This document shows, in pieces, positions 50,764-59,232 of a DNA stretch of 64,000 nt. The stretch comes from CAG-791 sp045130475 (GTDB taxonomy: Bacteria > Bacillota > Clostridia > Lachnospirales > Lachnospiraceae). Made by a program: the position numbers and the translations under genes. Within the stretch, counting starts at the first letter, position 1. The number at the start of each line of letters is the position of its first letter. Location: assembly GCA_045130475.1 (NCBI GenBank), contig JBGUPU010000012.1, positions 1 through 64,000 on the forward strand, read 5' to 3'. Under the pieces are notes generated by a model. That model was not told the DNA's origin. It did not search any database and was given only the letters and a program-made list of their open reading frames with translations.

Positions 50764-52026
50764 GTGGGTGAATTTTATATCTATATCGCCGGAATCGTTG
50801 CCTGCGTCGCCTGTTCCGCTTTTTTCTCCGCGTCGGAGATGTCTTTTTCGGCCTGCAGCCGGGTACGTCTGGAACACCAGCGCGACAACGGAGACAAAAA
50901 GGCCGGGATCGCTGTGAAGATCCGGGAGGGATTTGACGACGCCCTCTCCGCGATCCTTGTGGGCAACAATCTGGTCAATATCGCCGCTTCCTCCATGGGA
51001 TCCCTGGCGGTAATGACCGTCCTGAGTGAGAAATACGCCTGGGTCTCGACCCTCATCATCACTGTCGCAGTCATTATATTCGGTGAGACCATTCCCAAGA
51101 TCACGGCGCAGAAGAACGCGACCCGCTTTGCCAGGTCCTTTGCCCGTCCGGTGCGTTTCCTGATGATCGTGCTCAAACCGGTGACCATGATCGTGGTCGG
51201 TCTCGTGAATCTGATCACAAGCCTTCTGCCGGACGTGAAGGAGAATGGGAGCGATGCGGCTCTGGAGGAACTGCACACCATGATCGATATGGCAGAGGAT
51301 GAGGATGTCCTGGATGAGGATGCCTCGGAACTCGTGAGCGCCGCCATCGATTTCGCGGATATCTCTGCTTCGGAAGTCATGACTGCCCGCGTAGACATCG
51401 AGGGGATCGACATTGACGATCCCTGGGAGGAGATCCTCAACAAGATCGATACTTCCTCCTATTCCCGTATCCCGGTCTATGAGGACAGCATCGACCATGT
51501 CATCGGGATCCTGAACCTGAACCGCTTTCTCAAGGCCATGATCGACAAGGACAAGGTGGAGATCCGCTCCCTGCTCCTGCCGACCTGCTATGTGTACAAG
51601 ACCATGAAGCTGCCCGCTGTGCTTTCCTCTCTTCGAAATGCCCAGCAGCATCTGGCCGTCGTCACCGACGAATACGGAGGGACTCTGGGCGTCGTCTCCA
51701 TGGAGGATGTCCTTGAGCAGCTCGTCGGAGAGATCTGGGATGAGACGGATACTGTGGAACGCGATGTCGTCGAGCAAGGGGACGGTGTCTATGAGCTCGA
51801 CGGAGATATGCCCATCTCCGAGTTCCTGGAGCTCATTCACTGGGATGAGGACGATTTTGACTTTGACTCCGAGACCGTCGGCGGCTGGTGCATTGAGATC
51901 AACAACGGCTTTCCCAACGTCAACAGCGTCTTTACCTATGAAAACATCGAAGTCCGGATCCTGGAAGTCTCCGAGCGCAGGGTGCGCCGCGTCCTGATCG
52001 AGCGCAATCAGGAAGAGGACGACTGA
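50764..52026 (+). CDS. CNNM/CorC-type transporter-associated protein with CBS pair (2)
   Basis: 420 residues, a diverged tandem paralogue of the preceding gene and probably translationally coupled to it. The DUF21 domain begins ACSAFFSASEMSFSACSRVRLEHQR, then VGNNLVNIAASS and FGETIPKITAQ. The CBS part has YSRIPVYEDSIDHVIGILNL and VVTDEYGGTLGVVSMEDVLEQLVGEIWDE. The CorC_HlyC domain ends IERNQEEDD. GTG start after AGGAGGTGACGCAGC. The pair may form heteromers for divalent-cation export. Confidence 0.92.
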   Translation: MGEFYIYIAGIVACVACSAFFSASEMSFSACSRVRLEHQRDNGDKKAGIAVKIREGFDDALSAILVGNNLVNIAASSMGSLAVMTVLSEKYAWVSTLIITVAVIIFGETIPKITAQKNATRFARSFARPVRFLMIVLKPVTMIVVGLVNLITSLLPDVKENGSDAALEELHTMIDMAEDEDVLDEDASELVSAAIDFADISASEVMTARVDIEGIDIDDPWEEILNKIDTSSYSRIPVYEDSIDHVIGILNLNRFLKAMIDKDKVEIRSLLLPTCYVYKTMKLPAVLSSLRNAQQHLAVVTDEYGGTLGVVSMEDVLEQLVGEIWDETDTVERDVVEQGDGVYELDGDMPISEFLELIHWDEDDFDFDSETVGGWCIEINNGFPNVNSVFTYENIEVRILEVSERRVRRVLIERNQEEDD

Positions 52027-52065
52027 TACCGGGGCAGCGAAATAAAAGAAATTGAAATCGTATAA

Positions 52066-52137
52066 GAAAAAGCTCCTTTTCAGGAGGGGCAGAAGAGAAA
52101 GGAAATCTTCTGCCCTGCCTGAAAAGGAGCTTTTTTT
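52066..52137. terminator. bidirectional terminator between the CBS gene pair and the GH5-cellulose synthase gene
   Basis: AAAAAGCTCCTTTTCAGG pairs with CCTGAAAAGGAGCTTTTT, enclosing an inner stem GGGCAGAAGA/TCTTCTGCCC. T-tracts flank both ends, which suits convergent genes. Confidence 0.93.
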
Positions 52138-52169
52138 ACGGAAATGTCCTGCATTCCCGGATCGTCTGT

Positions 52170-55100
52170 TTACCTGGCGGTCCGTGCCACCCGGTGGGCG
52201 ATATTCTGCCACAGATGGGTCAAAATGCCGAAGTCTCGGTTCAGCGACTGGGGAAGCGAGGGGACCCTGTCATAGAGATGCTCCAGATACTCGTAATAAT
52301 CAGTGCCGAAATCAAGGATCTCGATGGTCCGTGTCTTCGCCCGGGTCTTTCTGGACTCCATGACATTCGTGATAACACCGGAGACCTTGGCGCTGTGATC
52401 CTCGCTGGTGATCGTGACATCCACATAGGAACCGATCCCCAGAGGGGAATCGTCTTCATCGAGGAAAACTGTCAGATTATGCTCAGTCAACAGTGTGGTC
52501 ACGCCTTCATATTCCCCGGTGCCGAGCTTATCCGCCACGGTGACGGGCACTGCGTCAATGACCTTGACCGGTTCTGTATCGCTGTCTCTACCGTCCACCA
52601 GAAAGAGGGACAGGGTCAGATAGTAGAGGTTGCGGACGATCCAGAACAGCAGGATGCAGAGGCTGACGGCCTGCATGGAGCTGAAAATAGAGATGACCCG
52701 CACGATTCCCGCCACGGACAGAAGGATCAGCAGGATAAAAGGAAGCATGGAACGCACATCGCTTTCGTGTACTGCTTTTTTCTCCGATTTGTCCGTTACC
52801 TTGAAAGTGGACATAGTGATTCCCACGGATTCCTTGAGGATCGGCACCAGCAGATGCGGCATGACGCCTGTCTCATAAATCCCGCTCCATTTGTGGGAGA
52901 TCCTCCGTTTACTGCAGACTTGAAGGTTCACATCCTGCATGACGAACATGGGGAACCAGAAGACCAGGAGTTCCAGCCAGTTGCATTTGAACACCGGAAT
53001 GGCGAAGGTCGCAAAAAAGAGCGGGGACAGAATGTAGATCAGGTTCTTGATTGGGGAATACCAGTAGACCACCGAACTCCAGTAGCTGATCCTCTGTCCG
53101 GGGGTCAGGCCCTTTCTCCTCATCAGCTTCAGCTTCCGGGCGGTGACGATCACGCCTCTTCCCCATCTGGTGCGCTGCTGGATGTGCTCCTTATAGGTGT
53201 GCGGTGTCTGGCCGCTTGCCAGAGGTTCCCCGAGTCCGAGGCTGACAAAACCGTTGGATTCGATCAGAAGACCCGTGGCGAAATCCTCTGTAATGGATTC
53301 CGTGTAGAATCCGCCGACCTTGTCCAGGGCGGCCCTGCTTATTATAGTGTTGGAACCTCCGTAGATCACGCTGTTGGTGGAGGTTTTGGCCGGCTCTATG
53401 GTGCGGTAGAAGAAGTCCTGCTCATTGGGAGCCCTCTTTTCCGAATAGAGAGCGTGCTGGAAGACATCGGGGTCGTAGAAGCACTGCGGTGTCTGCAGAA
53501 GACCCAGATGGATCTGGTCTTTCTCCGGCAGATCCTGGTTTTTCAGTTCTGCATCCACAAAATAGGGAATGGTCTTCAGCAGGAAATCACTCCGGGGGAT
53601 CATGTCCGCATCAAAGGTGACAATATAGGGCGATGTCGTAAGGCTGAGGGCGTGGTTTAGGTTTCCCGCCTTGGCGCCCTTGTTGTCGGGCCGGTCAAAA
53701 TAGCCGACGCCCATCTCCTCTGCCAGCTGCCGCATCTGCGGCCTTCTGTTGTCGTCGCAGATATAGATATGCACTTTGGAGGGGTCCGGATATTTTATGT
53801 GGATGCATCCGTTGATGGTCCTCTTTAAGAGCTCTGTAGGTTCATTGTATGTGGATATAAAAATATCCACATCGGGCCAGGCACTGTCAGGGATCTTCGG
53901 CAGCTGGTGGTGTTTTTTCTTCAGCAGGCTGTAGAAGAGGATCAGAGATTCAATGAAACCGAAAATCTCCACGATCAGCAGAAGAATATTGGCGGCGACA
54001 GCCGGGACCCCTGCCTCAAAGGGAATGGAAAAAACGATTCTCCAGCCCAGATAGATCAGGGTAAAAAAGACGGAGATGACCAGGACGATGACGGAAAGGA
54101 TCTTTCCTATGCCGGGTGCGGGCTCGTCCCCTGCATTCCCGCGCTTTGCAATGTCGTCATAAGTCACGGTTCTGTTCTTTTCTGCAGAACCTATGAGCTT
54201 GATGAAAATGGCAGCCGCAGCGAAAAGGGCGGCAGAGAAGATGGCAAAGCGATGCCACAGCCGAATCGCTTTATAGCCCCGCTTGCCCAGGGAGGTGGTG
54301 ACCCAGGAGAGGAAGGCAGCCATCTTGCTTTTTTCAATGATGCCCTCCGGTGCAGGAATGAGGGACGGGTCTGTCCCCCGGATCAGTTCCCTGACCCAGA
54401 GGCCGGCCGTTGTCAGGTCGCTGTCCTCGATCTTTTTTTCCGTATCGAATCCCGGCTTAAAAAAGGCCGAGGCTTCGTCTTTGTCTGAAAGGCTCCATAC
54501 GGTATAGCTGATCTTCCTCTCGTCGAGGCAGGAGAACCACTCCGCAGCCGACGCAAAGTCGATCTTTCCGTCACCGCTTGCCTCTGAGATGCCGCATTCA
54601 CTGATAAACACAGGCAGGCCGGCATCGATGGCGGAGAGCATCTCGGTGCGCAGTCCCTCGGAGTGGGACGAGGCGTAGAAATGAAGCACATACATGACAT
54701 TATCAAATTCCAGAGGACGGAGCAGAGGACTGCCCAGATTTCTGTCATATTCGGGTGTGCCCACCACGATCACGGAATCGGGACTGTTATTCCGGATGAT
54801 GGGGATGACTGCTTTGCTGTAGCGCTCCACTTCTGTCCATCCGGTTACCCCGTTGGGCTCATTGCAGATCTCAAAGATCAGGTTGGGGACCCCGGCATAT
54901 TCCGAAGAGATCATCTGAAAAAACTGAATGGCCTCGTCGATATGCATATTGGGATCATAGTCCTCGAGAATATGCCAGTCCACCAGTACATACATATCCT
55001 GGGCGATCGCCAGATCGATTCCCTTCTTCACAAGGGCGAGACTCTCGGCCTTGCTCTTCTCATTCTCGCAGTAGATCCTCGAATACATAGGAAGACGCAG

Positions 55101-55460
55101 AAGGCTGCAGTCCCAGTCCTCTGAAATCTGCCTGAAGAGGGATTCATTCAGGTAATCCGGAAACCAGGTCAGGCCATGGGTGCTGACGCCGCGAAGCTGT
55201 ACAGGCCGGCCGCTTTCATCAACAAGCTGTGTCCCTTGTACATGGAGATGTCCGTTCGCGGAGGGTCTTGCGGTATGGACTTCCCCGGAAGCGGCATCGG
55301 TTCCGACAGCCGTACCTGCTGCTCCGGCGGTGTCGGTGCCGCTTTCCGCTCTGGCTTCCAGTCCGGGCGCAAGGATGAGGAGCAATACAAAGAGACAAAC
55401 AGACAGGCAGAGAAGTGATCTCAACAGTCTGTTTTTACGGGTTTTAGGTTTGCAGTTCAT
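52170..55460 (-). CDS. GH5 cellulase-like domain fused to a BcsA-like cellulose synthase
   Basis: 1096 residues. A signal/anchor (LLRSLLCLSVCLFVLLLILA) and a Ser/Ala/Thr linker lead to a GH5 domain (about 70-370). It has LRGVSTHGLTWFPD, LVDWHILED, acid/base Glu in FEICNEPNG (about 198) and nucleophile Glu in VFISECGIS (about 286). Three to four membrane helices follow, then a family 2 glycosyltransferase with the cellulose synthase signature: ICDDN (about 568), TFDADM (about 617), ITEDFA (about 725), QQRTRWGRG (about 764). More helices and a PilZ-like C-terminal beta domain complete it, but the usual RxxxR/DxSxxG c-di-GMP motifs are not evident. AGAGGACATTGTATA precedes the ATG. No bcsB, bcsZ or diguanylate cyclase gene is adjacent. 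Confidence 0.9.
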   Translation of the reverse strand: MNCKPKTRKNRLLRSLLCLSVCLFVLLLILAPGLEARAESGTDTAGAAGTAVGTDAASGEVHTARPSANGHLHVQGTQLVDESGRPVQLRGVSTHGLTWFPDYLNESLFRQISEDWDCSLLRLPMYSRIYCENEKSKAESLALVKKGIDLAIAQDMYVLVDWHILEDYDPNMHIDEAIQFFQMISSEYAGVPNLIFEICNEPNGVTGWTEVERYSKAVIPIIRNNSPDSVIVVGTPEYDRNLGSPLLRPLEFDNVMYVLHFYASSHSEGLRTEMLSAIDAGLPVFISECGISEASGDGKIDFASAAEWFSCLDERKISYTVWSLSDKDEASAFFKPGFDTEKKIEDSDLTTAGLWVRELIRGTDPSLIPAPEGIIEKSKMAAFLSWVTTSLGKRGYKAIRLWHRFAIFSAALFAAAAIFIKLIGSAEKNRTVTYDDIAKRGNAGDEPAPGIGKILSVIVLVISVFFTLIYLGWRIVFSIPFEAGVPAVAANILLLIVEIFGFIESLILFYSLLKKKHHQLPKIPDSAWPDVDIFISTYNEPTELLKRTINGCIHIKYPDPSKVHIYICDDNRRPQMRQLAEEMGVGYFDRPDNKGAKAGNLNHALSLTTSPYIVTFDADMIPRSDFLLKTIPYFVDAELKNQDLPEKDQIHLGLLQTPQCFYDPDVFQHALYSEKRAPNEQDFFYRTIEPAKTSTNSVIYGGSNTIISRAALDKVGGFYTESITEDFATGLLIESNGFVSLGLGEPLASGQTPHTYKEHIQQRTRWGRGVIVTARKLKLMRRKGLTPGQRISYWSSVVYWYSPIKNLIYILSPLFFATFAIPVFKCNWLELLVFWFPMFVMQDVNLQVCSKRRISHKWSGIYETGVMPHLLVPILKESVGITMSTFKVTDKSEKKAVHESDVRSMLPFILLILLSVAGIVRVISIFSSMQAVSLCILLFWIVRNLYYLTLSLFLVDGRDSDTEPVKVIDAVPVTVADKLGTGEYEGVTTLLTEHNLTVFLDEDDSPLGIGSYVDVTITSEDHSAKVSGVITNVMESRKTRAKTRTIEILDFGTDYYEYLEHLYDRVPSLPQSLNRDFGILTHLWQNIAHRVARTAR

Positions 55461-55624
55461 TATACAATGTCCTCTGTTAAAAGAATGAATCCGGCAGAAA
55501 ACTGCCTAAACGATTTATAACTCGAAAGCATACTCAAAAATGCTTTTGAAAGGTATTCTATCATTGACTGCTGCCTTTTATCAACCGCATGCAGGGAAGA
55601 GTGACGGATTTGATCTTACAGAAT

Positions 55625-55664
55625 GAAAAAAGACGAGGCCCCGGACAGGACTTCGTCTTTTTGT
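55625..55664 (-). terminator. terminator of the sdpRI operon
   Basis: AAAAAGACGA and TCGTCTTTTT (about 55626-55635 and 55651-55660) form a stem with T-tracts on the minus side, just past the SdpI stop. Confidence 0.8.
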
Positions 55665-55699
55665 TCAGTATTAGATTATTATATTTTACAGTTCTTTTG

Positions 55700-56341
55700 T
55701 CACAGGCCCTTTTTGACATGCAGCCACCAGGAATAGACAGAAGGTATAAGGGTAAAGCACAGAACCACCGCGATCATCAGGACCGGATTCGTGAGGCCGG
55801 CGAGCGCCAGAATGACCAGAATGATGCCGCCTGCCACCCAAAGATATCCCGCCAGCCTGTGTGTCCGGTTCCAGTTTTCCTCATTGTCGAGGGCCCACGG
55901 AACCTTGATGCCGATGGTATAGTTCTGCCGGGTCTTGGGCATATAGTTGCCGATCACGATGAACAGGATTCCCATCAGGATCATCATGAAGGAGGAGATA
56001 TTCATGGGATGTCCCAGATTATAAGTATAGATGGCGGCACCGCAGATGAGCGAGACAACCGGTATGATCCAGAGGACAAGGCTGAAGATCCTGGGACTGA
56101 TGTTCTTCTTTCTCGGATCATTGGCAGTGATGACAGCGCAGATCCAGAGCATGGCCAGACAAAAAAGCGGAATGAAAAAGACCGCGAAGGGCTTGCTGCT
56201 GTAGCCGTTTGCCTCATTGTTGGCCCCGAAATGGGTCGCCATGACATCGGGCAGCCGGTTCCACAGGATGAGACCTGCCGGAATCGGCAGAATAGTTATA
56301 ATACTTGTGATCAGAAGAGTTTTCCATGCTCTTTTCAGCAT
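55700..56341 (-). CDS. sdpI: SdpI family membrane protein
   Basis: 213 residues. An N-terminal DUF1648 segment (ILWNRLPDVMATHFGANNEANGYSS) and a SdpI region (GNYMPKTRQNYTIGIKVPWALDNEENWNRTHRLAGYLWVAGG) are clear, with about six membrane helices. In Bacillus subtilis SdpI is immunity to the SdpC killing peptide and a signal sensor that sequesters SdpR. No sdpABC-like toxin genes are in the window. Co-directional with and downstream of sdpR. Confidence 0.93.
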   Translation of the reverse strand: MLKRAWKTLLITSIITILPIPAGLILWNRLPDVMATHFGANNEANGYSSKPFAVFFIPLFCLAMLWICAVITANDPRKKNISPRIFSLVLWIIPVVSLICGAAIYTYNLGHPMNISSFMMILMGILFIVIGNYMPKTRQNYTIGIKVPWALDNEENWNRTHRLAGYLWVAGGIILVILALAGLTNPVLMIAVVLCFTLIPSVYSWWLHVKKGL

Positions 56342-56419
56342 TCTAATCGCCTCCTTTTTTTCATCGCGCAGGATCCGCAGGCGGATCCCGAATGAGGGAT
56401 GAGACTTTTCGAAAGATTT

Positions 56420-56686
56420 TCATTCCGTTCCCTGCAGAGAGGAAATCCAGAGAAGAATCTCCTCCAGCACAGACGCATTGAGCTGGTAATAGATATAGTT
56501 CTTTTCGCGGGTCTCGAAGATGAGGTCCGCTTTTTTCAGGATCTTGAGGTGGTAGGAGATCGTTGCGCCTGTCATGTCAAAGTGGGATCCGATCTCTCCG
56601 GCCGAAAGAGGTCCTTTTTTGAGCAGCTCCAGGATCTGTCTTCGGACGGGATCGGAGAGCGCCTTGAAAGTATCTGCGAATGCCAT
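56420..56686 (-). CDS. sdpR: ArsR/SmtB-type repressor (SdpR-like)
   Basis: About 88 residues. Winged helix: MAFADTFKALSDPVRRQILELLKKGPLSAGEI, recognition helix GATISYHLKILKKADLIFETREKNYIYYQLN. No metal-binding ELCVCD motif, in line with SdpR-type rather than metal-sensing ArsR. The ATG at 56684-56686 follows CGGAGATATATC; the frame is open to 56758 without support. Promoter and two 22-bp palindromes upstream suggest autoregulation of sdpRI. Confidence 0.92.
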   Translation of the reverse strand: MAFADTFKALSDPVRRQILELLKKGPLSAGEIGSHFDMTGATISYHLKILKKADLIFETREKNYIYYQLNASVLEEILLWISSLQGTE

Positions 56687-56808
56687 GATATATCTCCGGT
56701 TTGTGGTAAGAGGAAACGTCCGCGCTCCCATGAGGGCGTGACAGTAACTTTTCATCAAATATTTCTTATACCTGCTTCTACTTGTTTCCTGACAGCGGTG
56801 CAGGAAAC

Positions 56809-56886
56809 TATTTAGAAATATTTCTAAATATTATTATAGCATTCCGGGATCTGCAGTCAACTGGTATTTAGAATATTTTCTAAATA
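56809..56886 (-). promoter_or_regulatory. sdpRI promoter flanked by two 22-bp operators
   Basis: On the minus strand, -35 TTGACT (56855-56860), 16-bp spacer, -10 TATAAT (56833-56838). Two dyads with half-site TATTTAGAA bracket it: a perfect 22-bp palindrome at 56809-56830 (start-site side) and a near-perfect one at 56865-56886 (upstream), centres 56 bp apart. Confidence 0.8.
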
Positions 56887-57120
56887 CATTTCAGATACAG
56901 GATCTCTCCGGCTTCTGCGGCACGGTGCAGAGAAGCCGGTTTTGAAGGGAGTCGGGACGCCGGGAGAGGCAGATTTGACAGCCCTGCTTTGCATCTTATC
57001 CGGCATGATTCATTCGGACGTTGTTTTACGTAAAAGCGTTTCCATCCCATGGCGAAACACATGTATCTGTGGTATCTTTTAGTAAGAATATTTGATCTCA
57101 GGATCGGAAAGGCGCTGGAT

Positions 57121-58557
57121 ATGGCACGTGCGAAGTGGTACGAACTTGACAATGCGGCAAAGATTGTCCCCTCGACCGCGAAGGGAGCAGATACCCGTGT
57201 TTTCAGGATTACCTGTGAATTGAAAGAAGAGGTGGACGGCGCGCTTCTGCAGCAGGCACTGGACAGGACAGTTCCTGACTTTCCGCATTTTGCGAGCGTT
57301 CTGCGCAAGGGCCTGTTCTGGTACTATCTGGACAGCAGCAATATCCGTGCCGTGGTACAGCCGGAGAATAAGCCTCCCTGCAGTGCGATTTATTTTGACG
57401 GCAGACGGCGGCTCCTTTATCGAGTCAATTATTACCGCCGCAGGATCAACCTGGAGATGTTCCATGTCCTGACGGACGGCACAGGTGCCTTTGCCTTTCT
57501 GCGGGCCATCATATGCAATTACCTCATACTGGCCCACGGGATCGAAGAGGAGGAATCGCAGGATCTGTCCAGTGTCAAGGAAAAAGAGGACGATGCCTTC
57601 AGCCGGTATTATCAGAAGGAGACAAAGGGAAGGCCCACGGAAAAGCTTCCCCGCCGCGCCTATCATCTGCAGGGTGAACGGGACGAGTATATGCAGATGC
57701 ATCTGATCGAAGGGACCGTCTCAGCCTCCAGATTCCTCAAGGCCGCCAAAGAGCATCATACTACTGCGTCCGCTTTTACAACGGCTCTCTTCATGGAGTC
57801 CATTCTGGAGGAAATGCGCGTTAGGGACAAAAAGCTCCCCATCGTACTGAGTGTCCCCGTGAATCTGCGCAATTATTTTAAATCTGAGACCGCCCGCAAC
57901 TTTTTCGGCGTGATCAATGTTGCCTTTTATCCGGACCAGTACGACGGCACCCTGGAGAGCATCCTGGAGGTTGTCCAGGCTTCCTTTAAGAGACAGCTCA
58001 CACAGGATCAGGTCTCGCTTTCCATGCACGATTATGCCCGCCTCGAACACAATATCGCCATTCGTCCGGTTCCGCTCTTTATCAAGAACCTGGTCATCGC
58101 GGCAGTCAACAGCAGTGTGCAGAAGGGCATCACCGGAACCATCTCCAATGTCGGAAAGATCACCATACCCGAGCCCTTTGATTCCTATATAGACCGCTTC
58201 AGCTGCTTCATGGCGGCGCCCGATGTGCAGATCAGTGTCTGCTCCTTCGGCGGAAAAATGTGCTTCGGCGTCGGAAGCTCCTTTGTGACGAATTCGGTCA
58301 TGATGCGTTTCTTCCGGAAAATGGTTGCTCTGGGGATCGATGTAGAGATCGCGACCAACGACTGCTGGGATTATGAAGATACCCTTCCGGCAGTTAATAA
58401 GCTCGAAGACAGAAAAGAAGAGGGAAAAGATACAGTTTCTGCAGCGGAAAAGAGCGGAAATAAAGGGGAGGAAAAAAATGCAGTATTGTCCGAATTGCAG
58501 GGTACAGATCCGGGGCAGGAAATCCCGCTGCCCGCTCTGCCAGAGGGAACTGATTAA
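57121..58557 (+). CDS. Condensation/alcohol-acetyltransferase-like acyltransferase
   Basis: About 478 residues in the superfamily of CoA-dependent acyltransferases and NRPS condensation domains. KWYELDNAAKIVPSTA near the start, HVLTDG (an HxxxDG catalytic motif) near residue 120, and LSVPVNLRNYFKSETARNFFGVINV with GTISNVGKI in the second half are typical. The last 60 residues are charged and low complexity. I chose ATG 57121, where the family-like region begins and GGAAAGGCG precedes; an ATG at 57049 is possible. It overlaps the next gene by 80 bp in another frame, so translation is coupled. The acyl donor and acceptor are unknown. Confidence 0.82.
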   Translation: MARAKWYELDNAAKIVPSTAKGADTRVFRITCELKEEVDGALLQQALDRTVPDFPHFASVLRKGLFWYYLDSSNIRAVVQPENKPPCSAIYFDGRRRLLYRVNYYRRRINLEMFHVLTDGTGAFAFLRAIICNYLILAHGIEEEESQDLSSVKEKEDDAFSRYYQKETKGRPTEKLPRRAYHLQGERDEYMQMHLIEGTVSASRFLKAAKEHHTTASAFTTALFMESILEEMRVRDKKLPIVLSVPVNLRNYFKSETARNFFGVINVAFYPDQYDGTLESILEVVQASFKRQLTQDQVSLSMHDYARLEHNIAIRPVPLFIKNLVIAAVNSSVQKGITGTISNVGKITIPEPFDSYIDRFSCFMAAPDVQISVCSFGGKMCFGVGSSFVTNSVMMRFFRKMVALGIDVEIATNDCWDYEDTLPAVNKLEDRKEEGKDTVSAAEKSGNKGEEKNAVLSELQGTDPGQEIPLPALPEGTD

Positions 58558-59143
58558 TCTGGGCGGCCAGGCGGATGATCCCTTTGTCAAGCTTCCCAGC
58601 CCCAGGGTGAGTTTCAGACGGATGATTCAGGTCGTGACATTTATCTGCATCAGCCTGGAAATCCTGCTGGGGGCTTTCGAAATCATCCAGGGGTTCACTG
58701 CCGGATGGATTTACGGGTTTATGGTTATTATTCTTCTCGCGGGGATAGATTTTCAGGTAGCGGTCTACTACCGCAATAACCTGATCCGCATGCTGACGAC
58801 CCAGGGATTCATTATCATGGCGGCTCTCCTGATCATCGCCCATCTGACCAGAAGCGGATCATGGGCGGTCTCCTGGGTGGTTCCTTCCATGTTCCTGATG
58901 CTCATCATCGTCACTTTTGCCGCGGCCAAATTCCAGCAGATGGAACTGCAGGAATTTATCCTGTATCCCGCGTTTGACGTGCTGATGAGCCTCCTGCAGA
59001 TCATACCCATCGCCTTGGGATATAATAAAAATATCGCGCCTGCTGTAATGAGCATAGCGCTGATGCTGATCCTGGTCAGCAGCCTCGTGATCTTCAGGGG
59101 AGATATGCTGAGGGACGCTGCCGCAAAGTATCTGCATATGTGA
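58478..59143 (+). CDS. Zinc-ribbon membrane protein (DUF6320-like)
   Basis: 221 residues. An N-terminal zinc ribbon (MQYCPNCRVQIRGRKSRCPLCQREL) is followed by about six membrane helices. GGGGAGGAAAAAA before the ATG at 58478 sets the start inside the 3' end of the acyltransferase gene. I associate this architecture with DUF6320, often next to alcohol-acetyltransferase-like genes. Function unknown, but the overlap implies it works with its neighbour, perhaps as membrane partner. Confidence 0.78.
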   Translation: MQYCPNCRVQIRGRKSRCPLCQRELINLGGQADDPFVKLPSPRVSFRRMIQVVTFICISLEILLGAFEIIQGFTAGWIYGFMVIILLAGIDFQVAVYYRNNLIRMLTTQGFIIMAALLIIAHLTRSGSWAVSWVVPSMFLMLIIVTFAAAKFQQMELQEFILYPAFDVLMSLLQIIPIALGYNKNIAPAVMSIALMLILVSSLVIFRGDMLRDAAAKYLHM

Positions 59144-59232
59144 TATTCAGGCAGATAACACAGGTCAATGACAAGGGATGAGCCATAGCGGCATCCTGAC
59201 AAATACCCCGCCAATTTGATTGAGGATATTAC

